From NCBI RefSeq assembly GCF_031453995.1, contig NZ_JAVDPZ010000007.1, forward strand, positions 62,001 through 126,000: a DNA stretch of 64,000 bases, in the 5' to 3' direction. This document shows, one piece after another, positions 52,520 to 61,678 of the stretch. The DNA comes from Nitrobacter vulgaris (GTDB lineage: Bacteria; Pseudomonadota; Alphaproteobacteria; Rhizobiales; Xanthobacteraceae). A program made the position numbers and the translations under genes. Below the pieces are notes generated by a model. It made no database searches. It saw only the letters and a program-made list of their open reading frames with translations, and was not told where the DNA came from. The stretch's first letter is position 1. Each line of letters begins with the position of its first letter.

Positions 52520-53113
52520 ATGAAAAAGATTCTGATCGCTCTCGCCGCCACCACCATGCTGACCGGAGTGGTATCTGCTCAGTCCATCAGCGAAAGAACC
52601 GGCGTCAACTCCGTGCTCGGCGTCGCGCCGTCCACGGCCGATTTCGTCAAGGAGGTCGCAACCAGCGACATGCTGGAAATCGAGGCCGCCAAGATCGCGC
52701 AGCTAAAGGGCAATGATGCGGAAAAGAAATTTGCCGAACGAGTGATCGCCGATCACACCCAGACCTCGAACGACCTCAAGGGTATGGTGAAAAGCGGCGA
52801 CCTGAAGGCTGAGTTGCCGACCGCGCTCGACAGTTCCGCGCAAAGCAAGCTCGACAAGCTCAGAGTCGCGACACCTCAGGAATTTGCCGCACTCTACGAT
52901 CCGATGCAGGTCGATGCCCATGAAGACGCGGTGTCGCTATTCGAGCGCTATTCCAAGAGCGGCGATAACGCCAATCTGAAGAACTGGGCCGGCAAGACAC
53001 TGGAGACGCTCAAGAGCCACCTCGTCATGGCAATCAAGATGAATGAGGATCGGCGTTCGACGGTCGGTAGTTCGAAAACGGCGCCCGCGCCGATGCGGAT
53101 GGACCGCAAGTAG
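52520..53113 (+). CDS. DUF4142 periplasmic protein
   Basis: 197 residues from the ATG at 52520. A signal peptide (MKKILIALAATTMLTGVVSAQS) is followed by the helical DUF4142 domain: TADFVKEVATSDMLEIEAAKIAQLKGNDAEKKFAERVIADHTQTSNDLKGMV and HEDAVSLFERYSKSGDNANLKNWAGKTLETLKSHL. It has ferritin-like helical character but no visible metal ligands of that family. A matching EcfG promoter upstream suggests it belongs to the general stress response. Function is unknown. Confidence 0.88.
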   Translation: MKKILIALAATTMLTGVVSAQSISERTGVNSVLGVAPSTADFVKEVATSDMLEIEAAKIAQLKGNDAEKKFAERVIADHTQTSNDLKGMVKSGDLKAELPTALDSSAQSKLDKLRVATPQEFAALYDPMQVDAHEDAVSLFERYSKSGDNANLKNWAGKTLETLKSHLVMAIKMNEDRRSTVGSSKTAPAPMRMDRK

Positions 53114-53219
53114 GCGGCACGACCGCCTCGCATGTTGCGTTTGATTGTTGTGTAAGCAGCGCCGCGCGTGCGATGTGCGCGCGGCCAGACACGCGTCATC
53201 GCCCCTGTTGTTTATCGGC

Positions 53220-53830
53220 GCGGGGACGCCGTCGTGTTAATTCTCAAGTTCGCGCCATCGAAGACACGCGCTTGAGGTGTTCCTCATTCGCGCCATCGAA
53301 GAAGAGGGCGCGCGGAACGCCGGGTGCCCGATGCACCCGCGGCCTCGTGTGCGAAAGTGAAAAGCACACGAGCGTAGTCACCACGGTCACACCGGCTTCA
53401 TCCGGCGTTCCGCGCGCGACGGTTTTTTCGGCTTGCTTCGCATGTCCCCCGGTGGGAGATCCTTTGTTACCCACCGTTGTCGTGGACGGGCTGGCTCCGC
53501 CTCATCGTAGAGAAGGCGTTGCGTTGCCGTGCCATGCTATGGCGTGAGGCATCACGCCGGGAGCACGCGACTTGGGCCGACGCGCGAAGCGATGTCAGTG
53601 AGGCGCATCTCCGCCCCGGCCGCATCGCACAGCGTGGTCGTCAACCGAAGGTCCGGTCTTCTCAGCGCGGCTTCCGAAGTTCAAACGCCCCTCAGTGAGG
53701 AAAGCGTTCTTGCTCTGGGCTCGCGCTCTCAAGACCTTATGCCTCCGGTCCGACGCTGCCGCGTCCACCGCATCCCGCCCCGCGTATCGTGACGATCGCG
53801 AGCCGCCCCTCTTAAGTGGGACGGGACGAA
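53220..53830. repeat. Large structured interspersed repeat
   Basis: About 610 bp without a believable gene, in the 855-bp gap before the ParB-like gene. It has a perfect 16-bp inverted repeat (GCGCGCGGAACGCCGG at 53308-53323 and its complement at 53402-53417) enclosing two smaller hairpins: GGGTGC-ccgat-GCACCC (53322-53338) and CTCGTGTGC / GCACACGAG (about 53343-53371). A 16-base direct repeat, TTCGCGCCATCGAAGA, occurs at 53249 and 53287. The block recalls long palindromic repeats found in many places in Bradyrhizobium-group genomes. The right edge ends at CTTAAGTGGGACGGGACGAA. Confidence 0.65.
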
Positions 53831-53908
53831 TAGGAATATAATCTTATAGTCCAAGTTTGTCAATAGCTCTGGATCCTTGCTTTTGGAGTCTTGACTTTCG
53901 TAAGAGAA

Positions 53909-53952
53909 GTACAAAGCTTTGTACATACCGATTTTGTGTACTCACCATGTAC
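53909..53952. promoter_or_regulatory. Palindromic operator region of the ParB-like module
   Basis: A perfect 16-bp palindrome GTACAAAGCTTTGTAC at 53909-53924 is followed by GTAC-N7-GTAC at 53938-53952. Both dyads lie between a TTGACT (53891-53896) and the ribosome-binding site GGAG of the first gene. Two adjacent GTAC-ended dyads resemble a repressor operator, possibly for the HTH protein encoded by the second gene. Confidence 0.6.
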
Positions 53953-53968
53953 TATTTGGAGAATTTTT

Positions 53969-54811
53969 ATGACGAGAGAGGGATTGAAAGAGATAGAGAA
54001 GTTTCTCAAGAATCCGCCGCAAACCAGCCGGATCATTACAATCGATCCTGCATCGGCGGAAATCTTGTTAGAAGAACGCAATGAGGGAAATAGACCGCCC
54101 AAACCGAATAAGGTGCAGCAATTTGCATCCGATATGTCGGGAAAACGCTGGGGGGTGACAGGCGACACCATAAAGTTTGCGCCGGACGGTCGTTTGCTAG
54201 ATGGACAAAATCGATTAGCTGCATGTGTAAGGGCGAATAAGTCATTCACAACGCACGTCGTCTTTAATATCGATTCTTCACTTTTCGGCAGGATGGACAT
54301 AGGGAAGCCCCGCAATCCAGCGGACGTGCTCCATATAGCAGGCTACAAATACGCTTCTACCTTAGCTGCAGCAGTTCGCTGGGCGTACCTGCTAGATACC
54401 AATCCGTACAATCGCGAAACTCTGCGTCCAGAATTTGTGCTAGATTTGGTTCGCGATAGATATCCCGACATTGAACCCTTTTTGAAAGAGGGAAGAACCG
54501 TCAATCAGCAGTACGCTCATCCTGCGGGTCAGATAGCGGCCCTTATTTACAAGTTTGCAAAGAGCGACACGACAAAGGCTCATGATTTTGTGAGAGCGTG
54601 GTTGAGTGGTCAGCGGAACGGAAAATATCAAATCATTGACACCATGCAGGCCCTTCTTCATTCGCAGAAGGCAAACAACAATGGTCGTATACACGAGCTG
54701 ACTCGCGCTGCGGTTATCGTCAAGGCATGGAACATATTCAAGGCCGGCCAAAAGGGTTCGCTTGCGCAATTGCAGTCAGCGATCACTAAACCTATCGAAA
54801 CAATCGAATAG
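53969..54811 (+). CDS. ParB/Srx-like domain protein
   Basis: 280 residues from the ATG at 53969, with GGAG 6 bp away. The N-terminal half carries ITIDPASAEILLEERNEGNRPPKPNKVQQFASDMSGKRWGVTGDTIKFAPDGRLLDGQNRLAACVRANK. It resembles the ParB-N/sulfiredoxin-like domain of phage and island proteins, with the strong LLDGQNRLAA block (DGQxR is the usual nucleotide-binding motif). The C-terminal half is helical with no name I can give. Codon usage is AT-richer than around it. Cotranscribed with the next gene 9 bp downstream. It may act as a CTPase, kinase or nuclease; nothing in sight decides this. Confidence 0.68.
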   Translation: MTREGLKEIEKFLKNPPQTSRIITIDPASAEILLEERNEGNRPPKPNKVQQFASDMSGKRWGVTGDTIKFAPDGRLLDGQNRLAACVRANKSFTTHVVFNIDSSLFGRMDIGKPRNPADVLHIAGYKYASTLAAAVRWAYLLDTNPYNRETLRPEFVLDLVRDRYPDIEPFLKEGRTVNQQYAHPAGQIAALIYKFAKSDTTKAHDFVRAWLSGQRNGKYQIIDTMQALLHSQKANNNGRIHELTRAAVIVKAWNIFKAGQKGSLAQLQSAITKPIETIE

Positions 54812-54820
54812 AGGTGGCCG

Positions 54821-55684
54821 ATGTCTGAGCTTAACGGCGGTCTCCAGTTTGGAGGGCCTCACCTCACGCGCTTGCGAAACGATCAAACAGATCAAATCGC
54901 AAGGGTGACAGAATTACGTAGAGAAGCTGAATCTATCAAAGCGATAGTTTCGCGCGGCTACTATGGTAATGAAGCCAAGCGATTCTGGGCCATTGCAAAG
55001 AACGCGTCCTTTGTTCTTGATATTGCCAACCCCGAGTTAGCCCAAAGAGCGGGACTTGGCTCTAGCTTTTTCACTACCGTCGTTCGCGACAAACGCAATC
55101 CAAAATTACAGAATTTTCTCGCAGCGCTTGGTGTGATTGTCGAGCTTTCAAATGACAGATTGCGCGATGTGGATGCTGCAACAGATTTTGGGAAGGGCCT
55201 GAGATCTTTAATATCCGATCCTATTTCAAGCCTATCCAGAGATCATGTCGAAATCTCTCAGCTAGCAGTATCGCTAGCACGGATGGCCCGTGACGAAATT
55301 GTGCGAATTGCAGCAGAGCCTGCGAACCATCCGGACACTATTGCGAGACAAAAGAAAGAGGTGGAGCTTCTTGAGATTTTTGCGGAAGGGTTTGATCGGA
55401 TTGCTAACCTATTATCGCAGTATTCGAAGCACCCGCATGACGGTCAACTTCTAGCCAATGCGGAGAATGCAGTTGTCATAGTTGGGAAGCAGCTGAATGG
55501 TTGGCTGCAAAGCAATGCCTCCGAGATTGCGGACTGGGCAATTCGGTTGCCAGTTCTCGTTGGCGGTGTTGCTGCCCTAGGGTGGGCGGGAGCAAACATG
55601 GTGGTGGGAACGACAGCCGTGGCGGCACTTGTTGGCGGCAAAAAAGTCGTTGAGGCAATTGGTGCTGTAAGGAAAGCTAGGTAA
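54821..55684 (+). CDS. Hypothetical protein with XRE-like HTH and hydrophobic C-terminus
   Basis: 287 residues, following a GAGGTGG ribosome-binding site. Residues about 65-110 (ANPELAQRAGLGSSFFTTVVRDKRNPKLQNFLAALGVIVEL) match the pattern of a Cro/C1-type helix-turn-helix: LAxRxGxSxSxxxxxxxxxxNPxLxxFLxxLxxL. The middle is helical, and the C-terminal 40 residues (LPVLVGGVAALGWAGANMVVGTTAVAALVGG) are hydrophobic and glycine-rich, as in membrane-inserting segments. The combination of a repressor-like domain and a membrane segment is unusual. I cannot assign a function. It ends 6 bp before a terminator. Confidence 0.62.
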   Translation: MSELNGGLQFGGPHLTRLRNDQTDQIARVTELRREAESIKAIVSRGYYGNEAKRFWAIAKNASFVLDIANPELAQRAGLGSSFFTTVVRDKRNPKLQNFLAALGVIVELSNDRLRDVDAATDFGKGLRSLISDPISSLSRDHVEISQLAVSLARMARDEIVRIAAEPANHPDTIARQKKEVELLEIFAEGFDRIANLLSQYSKHPHDGQLLANAENAVVIVGKQLNGWLQSNASEIADWAIRLPVLVGGVAALGWAGANMVVGTTAVAALVGGKKVVEAIGAVRKAR

Positions 55685-55689
55685 TTCAA

Positions 55690-55713
55690 CCCCGGCATTG
55701 CTGCTGGGGTTTT
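55690..55713 (+). terminator. Terminator after the ParB-like module
   Basis: CCCCGGCA-ttgc-TGCTGGGG (one mismatch) followed by TTTT. It matches the groESL terminator at 56501 in stem, loop and trailing GCATTT, so it looks like a relic of a second groEL 3' end. Confidence 0.8.
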
Positions 55714-55736
55714 GCATTTTCGTATTCGCGTTGAGC

Positions 55737-55812
55737 GAGATTCCGGGTCTGCGGAGCGGCATGGGCGATGCAAGAGCATCGCCTGAGAATGCCGTACCGC
55801 GCCCGGAATGAC
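55737..55812. repeat. Dispersed palindromic repeat (GATTCCGGG...CCCGGAATGACGG)
   Basis: GATTCCGGGT at 55739 and CCCGGAATGACGG at 55802 are inverted; between them GGCGATG-caagag-CATCGCC forms an inner stem. This is the familiar short palindromic extragenic repeat of Bradyrhizobium-type genomes. Confidence 0.6.
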
Positions 55813-55820
55813 GGACCTCC

Positions 55821-55911
55821 TCAGAAATCCATGCCCCCGCCCAGCATCGTAGGGGCAGGGTATTCTTCTTCGGCAGTTTGGCGACCATCCTTTTGATGGT
55901 GAAGAGCAGGC
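55821..55911 (-). pseudogene. groL: groEL 3'-end remnant
   Basis: On the minus strand the translation reads LLFTIKRMVAKLPKKN, homologous to the intact GroEL tail LLITTEAMVAELPKKN at 56640. One missing base then shifts the frame; restored, it ends APTMLGGGMDF with a stop in the groEL position. Nothing else of groEL precedes it upstream. It is a decayed second copy, not expressed as protein. Confidence 0.85.
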
Positions 55912-56046
55912 CACGGAGGCGTGGATGGCCCGAACAACACGTTGGGCATGTTTGATCGGTTTTGCCGGTGCGTGGGCTGAACCCGTGACGCCCGTCGGCG
56001 GACTCATATGAGACACTGTTAGCCAAGGGAAACCGAAACGAACGTC

Positions 56047-56430
56047 ATGCCATACATCCTGTTCATCGCCGTGGTCGGCATCCTGCTGCTTTACGTCAGC
56101 GACGCGATTCCGCTGTCGAGTGTCGGCGGGCCGATGGTGATCGCGCTGGCTGTCTTTGTTGCGGCGCTGGCCGTCGCGATCCACGAGGCATGGACGAAAA
56201 GGCGGGGCGCGCTCGGCTGGATCGTCAATATCATTTCCTCATTTCTCGGGACGTTTGTGGCTGCCCAGGTTGGCGGCATGATAATGGTCATGATCCTCAG
56301 CCCGTTTATGGATGGGTCGTCGCTCGCGGCTTTGGGAGGGGCCGTGATGGCTATCTCGCTGGCCGGTACCATGGCCGCCGCGGTGCTGGGATCGTGGGGT
56401 GCGTTGGCGATTGTGAACCGCTGGCGGTAA
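56047..56430 (+). CDS. Hypothetical small membrane protein
   Basis: 127 residues with four hydrophobic segments (about 2-18, 27-45, 57-84 and 94-121). AWTKRRGALGWIVNIISSFLGTFVAAQVGGMIM is the most distinctive block. The ATG at 56047 is preceded by AACGAAC rather than a good ribosome-binding site. It converges on groEL, and the two share the bidirectional terminator at 56501. No named family is recognised. The gene sits between a groEL relic and the intact groEL. Confidence 0.65.
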   Translation: MPYILFIAVVGILLLYVSDAIPLSSVGGPMVIALAVFVAALAVAIHEAWTKRRGALGWIVNIISSFLGTFVAAQVGGMIMVMILSPFMDGSSLAALGGAVMAISLAGTMAAAVLGSWGALAIVNRWR

Positions 56431-56500
56431 GCGTCACACCTCGCGCGCGTATAAAAAAGTCGGGCCAGACAAATTCGCGGGTTTGTACCGCAAACAAAAA

Positions 56501-56524
56501 CCCCGGCATCGCTGCCGGGGTTTT
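56501..56524. terminator. Bidirectional terminator between the membrane protein and groEL
   Basis: An 8-bp stem CCCCGGCA-tcgc-TGCCGGGG flanked by AAAAA on the left and TTTT on the right, so it can end groESL transcription leftward and the 56047 gene rightward. Confidence 0.85.
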
Positions 56525-56639
56525 GCATTTCGTAACTGACTGAGAAGCGTGGATCGGAAATCCATGCCGCCACTGAAAGCCGGGCTTGCCCGGCTTTCAG
56601 CATATATAATTCAGGGGCGGCGATTTCTGACGCTGTGCG

Positions 56640-58283
<1,644 letters not shown>

Positions 58284-58323
58284 ATTGGATATTTCCTTTG
58301 AATGATTTTGAAGGGGATGGCGC

Positions 58324-58641
58324 TCAGGCGGCCTTTTTCTTGGCAGGCGCGGCGTCGGTGAGGACGCCCATGATGTCGGACTCCTTCATGATGAGAAGAT
58401 CCTGGCCGTCGATCTTCACCTCGGTGCCGGACCACTTGCCGAACAGCACCTTGTCGCCGACCTTGAGATCGATGGGGATCAGCTTGCCGGACTCGTCGCG
58501 GCCGCCGGGGCCGACGGCTACGACCTCGCCCTGCGAGGGCTTTTCCTTGGCCGTGTCGGGAATGATAATGCCGCCTGCGGTCTTCTCTTCAGCGTCGATG
58601 CGCTTGACCACGACGCGGTCGTGAAGCGGACGGAATTTCAT
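58324..58641 (-). CDS. groS: Co-chaperonin GroES
   Basis: 105 residues. KFRPLHDRVVVKRIDAEEKTAGGIIIPDTAKEKPSQGEVVAVG contains the mobile loop that docks on GroEL, and the C-terminal beta-barrel region VGDKVLFGKWSGTEVKIDGQDLLIMKESDIMGVL is normal. TAGGAGG precedes the ATG. It is first in the groESL operon. Confidence 0.98.
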   Translation of the reverse strand: MKFRPLHDRVVVKRIDAEEKTAGGIIIPDTAKEKPSQGEVVAVGPGGRDESGKLIPIDLKVGDKVLFGKWSGTEVKIDGQDLLIMKESDIMGVLTDAAPAKKKAA

Positions 58642-58683
58642 GCAGTCCTCCTAAGATATTGAAAATTTGGGATGTTCTGAGTT

Positions 58684-58710
58684 TTAGCAGTCAACACAAG
58701 CGAGTGCTAG
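58684..58710. promoter_or_regulatory. CIRCE operator of groESL
   Basis: TTAGCAGTC-N9-GAGTGCTAG matches the HrcA-binding CIRCE consensus TTAGCACTC-N9-GAGTGCTAA with one mismatch per arm. On the minus strand it lies 43-69 bases upstream of groES, downstream of a TTGCCC-N17-TATGTC promoter. Heat-inducible derepression by HrcA is expected. Confidence 0.88.
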
Positions 58711-59041
58711 CTAACCGGACAGGACATAAGCCCGGTGCAGGATGTGGGCAAGGGTCCGAGACGTATTTTTTAAGCAATCAAAGATGGAGACTGCCAGCGC
58801 CTGGTCGTCAATTTAACCCACCGTGCAGAGCATTGTTAGCAGATGCAGTAAGCTGCTGCTAGAACTTGGTTAATTGCTGGTTTCTTTATTTTTTTCATTT
58901 GTGATTCCGGCTTCGTATGTCACATTTTCCAGATGATCCGCGCATCAAAACCAGTCCAGACCGCGGATTACGGAGGAATGGAGCGTTATCGGGGAACCGG
59001 CCCGTCACTTCGCCGATAGCGCAGCCTTCAAGGAGGTTGAG
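58711..59041. other. Spacer between groESL and usg
   Basis: About 330 bp divergent gap holding the groESL promoter and, presumably, that of usg. A short pyrimidine-rich run (about 58881-58900) is seen near the middle. No RNA gene or repeat was identified beyond the CIRCE element. Confidence 0.5.
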
Positions 59042-59341
59042 ATGGTCACGAAGCATGACGTGCAGTCCCGCGGCGTTTCGGATGATTTTCGTAAGCAAGT
59101 GCTCGGCTATGGCCTGACGACGGCCGAGATCCTGTACCGCCGCCCCGATCGCCAGTGGTTATTGCAGAGCTACGTCTGGCAGAATTACGACATGTTTCCG
59201 AAATTTCCGGTGCTGTGCGACTTCCTCGCTTTTTGGGAGAAGCAACTCGATGGACCGCTGGTTTTGGTGACGGTCGCGCATTCGAGGCTGATCAAGCCTG
59301 CTGAATTGCGCGCGGTGGATGGCGTGTTCTGTCTGCATTGA
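59042..59341 (+). CDS. Usg family protein
   Basis: 99 residues of the short Usg family of Rhizobiales, recognised from FRKQVLGYGLTTAEILYRRPDRQWLLQSYVWQNYDMFPKFPVLCDFLAFWEKQLDGPLVLVTVAHSRLI. AAGGAGG lies 6 bp before the ATG. The name derives from a neighbourhood of tryptophan genes in other bacteria; its own function is unknown. No partner gene is seen here. Confidence 0.85.
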   Translation: MVTKHDVQSRGVSDDFRKQVLGYGLTTAEILYRRPDRQWLLQSYVWQNYDMFPKFPVLCDFLAFWEKQLDGPLVLVTVAHSRLIKPAELRAVDGVFCLH

Positions 59342-59533
59342 GGGCCTTGACGATGGAGCGCTGCGGCCTCTGTTGTTGCGCAGTCAAGGCGCACGTCTTG
59401 ACGCTGGCGCGGCTGCGCGTCATGTGATGATCCCGAATGCGCGCCGTACGCTCCCGCAATGATGCGGCGGGTTCGCCATGAAGCGGCAGGTTCCGGGCGA
59501 GGGACAAGTACCTGCTGACGGCGAGGAGAGGTG

Positions 59534-60274
59534 ATGGGTGATATTGTCACCGCGGGCGTTTTAGTGATCGGAGACGAAATCCTGTCCGGCCGGACGAAGG
59601 ACAAGAACATCGGATTCATTGCGGAATACCTGACCAATATCGGAATTGACCTCAAGGAGGTACGCATCGTTGCCGACAATGAGTCCGATATCGTCGCGGC
59701 GTTGAATGCGCTTCGCGCGCGTTACACCTACGTCTTCACGACCGGTGGCATCGGCCCCACGCATGACGACATCACCGCCGACAGTATCGCGAAAGCCTTG
59801 GACGTTAGCATCGATTATCATCCCGAGGTGGTGGCGCGTTTCAAGGAGCGTTACCAGAAGCCCGGCGAGTTGAATGAGGCGCGGCTGCGGATGGCGCGGC
59901 TTCCCCGGGGGTCCGAACCGATTCAGAGCGCAACCATTCTGGCGCCCGGTTTCAGGATCGGCAACGTCATTGTCATGGCGGGAGTGCCATCGATCATGCA
60001 AGCGATGATGGATATCGTCGCGCCGTCGCTTCAGGTGGGCGAGCGGATGCTGTCGGAATCGGTGCGCGGCAATTGCCGGGAAGGTGACATCGGCACGCCG
60101 CTGCGCGAGATCGCCGAGGCGCACCCGGACACCACCATCGGCAGTTATCCCTTCCTCGACGAAAACGGCAAGCCGAACACGAGCCTTGTGGTGCGATCCC
60201 GCGATCAGGCCAAGCTGACGGCGGCAATGGACGCAATCAGAACGATGCTGACGGCACTCAAAGTGCCTCAGTAA
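59534..60274 (+). CDS. CinA/MoaB-type molybdopterin-binding domain protein
   Basis: 246 residues from the ATG at 59534, with GGAGAG upstream. The MoCF_biosynth domain is clear from TAGVLVIGDEILSGRTKDKNIGFIAEYL and TTGGIGPTHDDITADSIAKAL. It is the N-terminal part of CinA without the C-terminal amidohydrolase-like domain, the form widespread in alphaproteobacteria. CinA is linked to NMN recycling and damage-inducible functions, but the truncated form may only bind or pyrophosphorylyse nucleotides. It stands 100 bp before gpt. Confidence 0.9.
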   Translation: MGDIVTAGVLVIGDEILSGRTKDKNIGFIAEYLTNIGIDLKEVRIVADNESDIVAALNALRARYTYVFTTGGIGPTHDDITADSIAKALDVSIDYHPEVVARFKERYQKPGELNEARLRMARLPRGSEPIQSATILAPGFRIGNVIVMAGVPSIMQAMMDIVAPSLQVGERMLSESVRGNCREGDIGTPLREIAEAHPDTTIGSYPFLDENGKPNTSLVVRSRDQAKLTAAMDAIRTMLTALKVPQ

Positions 60275-60374
60275 ATGACCCATCGGTTTGGCCTCTCGCA
60301 CTCAGACCAAAAATTCTGGATATGATGAGCGAGATTTCTGCTCTTGCAAAAAGACTTGTGACGGAAACCAACAA

Positions 60375-60881
60375 GTGACTGCTAACAAAACGCCCAACAA
60401 GGCTTTTCCGGTGTCCTGGGACCAGTTTCATCGTGACTGCCGCGCGCTGACCTGGCGGCTGAACGAGACAGGACCCTTCCATGCAGTGGTCGCGATCACC
60501 CGCGGTGGTCTCGTCCCGGCAGCGATCGTGGCGCGCGAACTCGGCGTCCGCGTGATCGACACGGTGTGTGTCACAAGCTACGACCATATCCGCAAAGGCG
60601 AACTGAAAGTGCTGAAAGGCATCTCAGATGCGACCGCGAAACTCGGCGGCGGCACCGGCAAGGATCTTCTGATTGTCGACGATCTTGTCGATACCGGCGC
60701 TACAGCGCGAGTCGTGCGGAGCATGATTCCGGACGCACATTTCGCTACCGTCTACGCCAAGCCCCTCGGCAAACCGTTGGTTGACACGTTTATCACCGAG
60801 GTTTCGCAGGACACCTGGATTTATTTCCCGTGGGATCTCGACCTTGCCTTCGCCCCGCCGTTGCGTGACGGCGCAGCATAG
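60375..60881 (+). CDS. gpt: Xanthine-guanine phosphoribosyltransferase
   Basis: 168 residues with a GTG start at 60375, which gives the usual XGPRT length; a longer frame starts at 60288 but its first 29 codons are Lys/Cys-rich and unlike the family. SWDQFHRDCRALTWRL is the XGPRT N-terminal block, and LLIVDDLVDTGATARVVR is the PRPP-binding loop with the acidic pair. It salvages xanthine and guanine to their nucleotides. Confidence 0.92.
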   Translation: MTANKTPNKAFPVSWDQFHRDCRALTWRLNETGPFHAVVAITRGGLVPAAIVARELGVRVIDTVCVTSYDHIRKGELKVLKGISDATAKLGGGTGKDLLIVDDLVDTGATARVVRSMIPDAHFATVYAKPLGKPLVDTFITEVSQDTWIYFPWDLDLAFAPPLRDGAA

Positions 60882-60943
60882 AATTCTTCATCGTTCTCGC
60901 CGGCAACAGGTCAAGAAAACTCACGTCATGGTTCGAAAGGTTC

Positions 60944-61573
60944 ATGCATCCTTTGCAAAACCGTGTCATGCCTTCAGGCGACATTGTCGCGGTGTCGCAG
61001 CGCGGCGCCTTCACCGGCAACCGTGGAATCATTCACGATCCGGCGACTCGGACGCTGCTGAAGCGGCGCTGGACCACCAAGGCGTGGATCGTCTGTGTCT
61101 GCGAGTTTCGTGGCCGCCGCCGTGATGTGATGGCGACGCGAAGCTGGACCGAGTTGTTCTTTCTCGATGAGGCGACAGCGTTCGCGGCAGGACATCGCCC
61201 GTGCTTCCATTGCCGGCGCGCGGATGCAAATGCGTTTCGTGCCGCGTGGAAACGAGGCAATCGCGCCCGCGATGCGTCAGCGCCTTCAATAGACGCAGTT
61301 CTTCACATGGAACGGCTCGACGGCCGCACGAAGCGACTGCATTCGCTTTCGATGCCGCTCAACGAATTGCCGGACGGAGCGATGGTGCGCGCGGGTGAAC
61401 AAAATTATTTGATTGTGGGTGCACGACCGTTGCTGTGGAGCTTTGATGGCTATTGCGAGGCGAGCTTGCCGCTTGCAGGCCCCCGGTTGATCACGCCACC
61501 ATCCACCATGCGCGCATTGCAGGCCGGCTATCGTGTGAAGCTGCATGAAAGTGTGACGATTCAATCCCATTGA
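60944..61573 (+). CDS. Conserved hypothetical protein with a CxxC motif
   Basis: 209 residues starting MHPLQNRVMPSGDIVAVSQRGAFTGNRGIIHDP. Core blocks are TLLKRRWTTKAWIVCVCEFRGRRRDVM, SWTELFFLDEATAFAAGHRPCFHCRRADANAFRAAW (a CFHC pair) and QNYLIVGARPLLWSFDGY. I know this as a conserved unnamed protein of alphaproteobacteria. The Cys pair with the following His may bind zinc, but a lone CxxC is not enough to fix that. No neighbour gives a function. Confidence 0.72.
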   Translation: MHPLQNRVMPSGDIVAVSQRGAFTGNRGIIHDPATRTLLKRRWTTKAWIVCVCEFRGRRRDVMATRSWTELFFLDEATAFAAGHRPCFHCRRADANAFRAAWKRGNRARDASAPSIDAVLHMERLDGRTKRLHSLSMPLNELPDGAMVRAGEQNYLIVGARPLLWSFDGYCEASLPLAGPRLITPPSTMRALQAGYRVKLHESVTIQSH

Positions 61574-61678
61574 TCAATGTTGTGACATCGTGTCCGCCTT
61601 CACGTTGATCTTGAGCCATAGTTGACAAGACAGGGATGGTCGGGCCAAGCCGTGGCACGAAAATAAAGGAAGCAGTCC

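Noticed and set aside
52703..53199. Minus-strand frames opposite the DUF4142 gene
   Set aside because: Antisense of a gene with clear signal peptide and promoter.
53477..53792. Plus-strand frames of 73 and 87 codons in the structured repeat
   Set aside because: They differ in frame, have no ribosome-binding sites, and lie in a sequence dominated by hairpins.
58830..58870. TTAGCAG...CTGCTGCTAG as a second CIRCE
   Set aside because: The arms do not match the TTAGCACTC core and the spacer is not nine bases.
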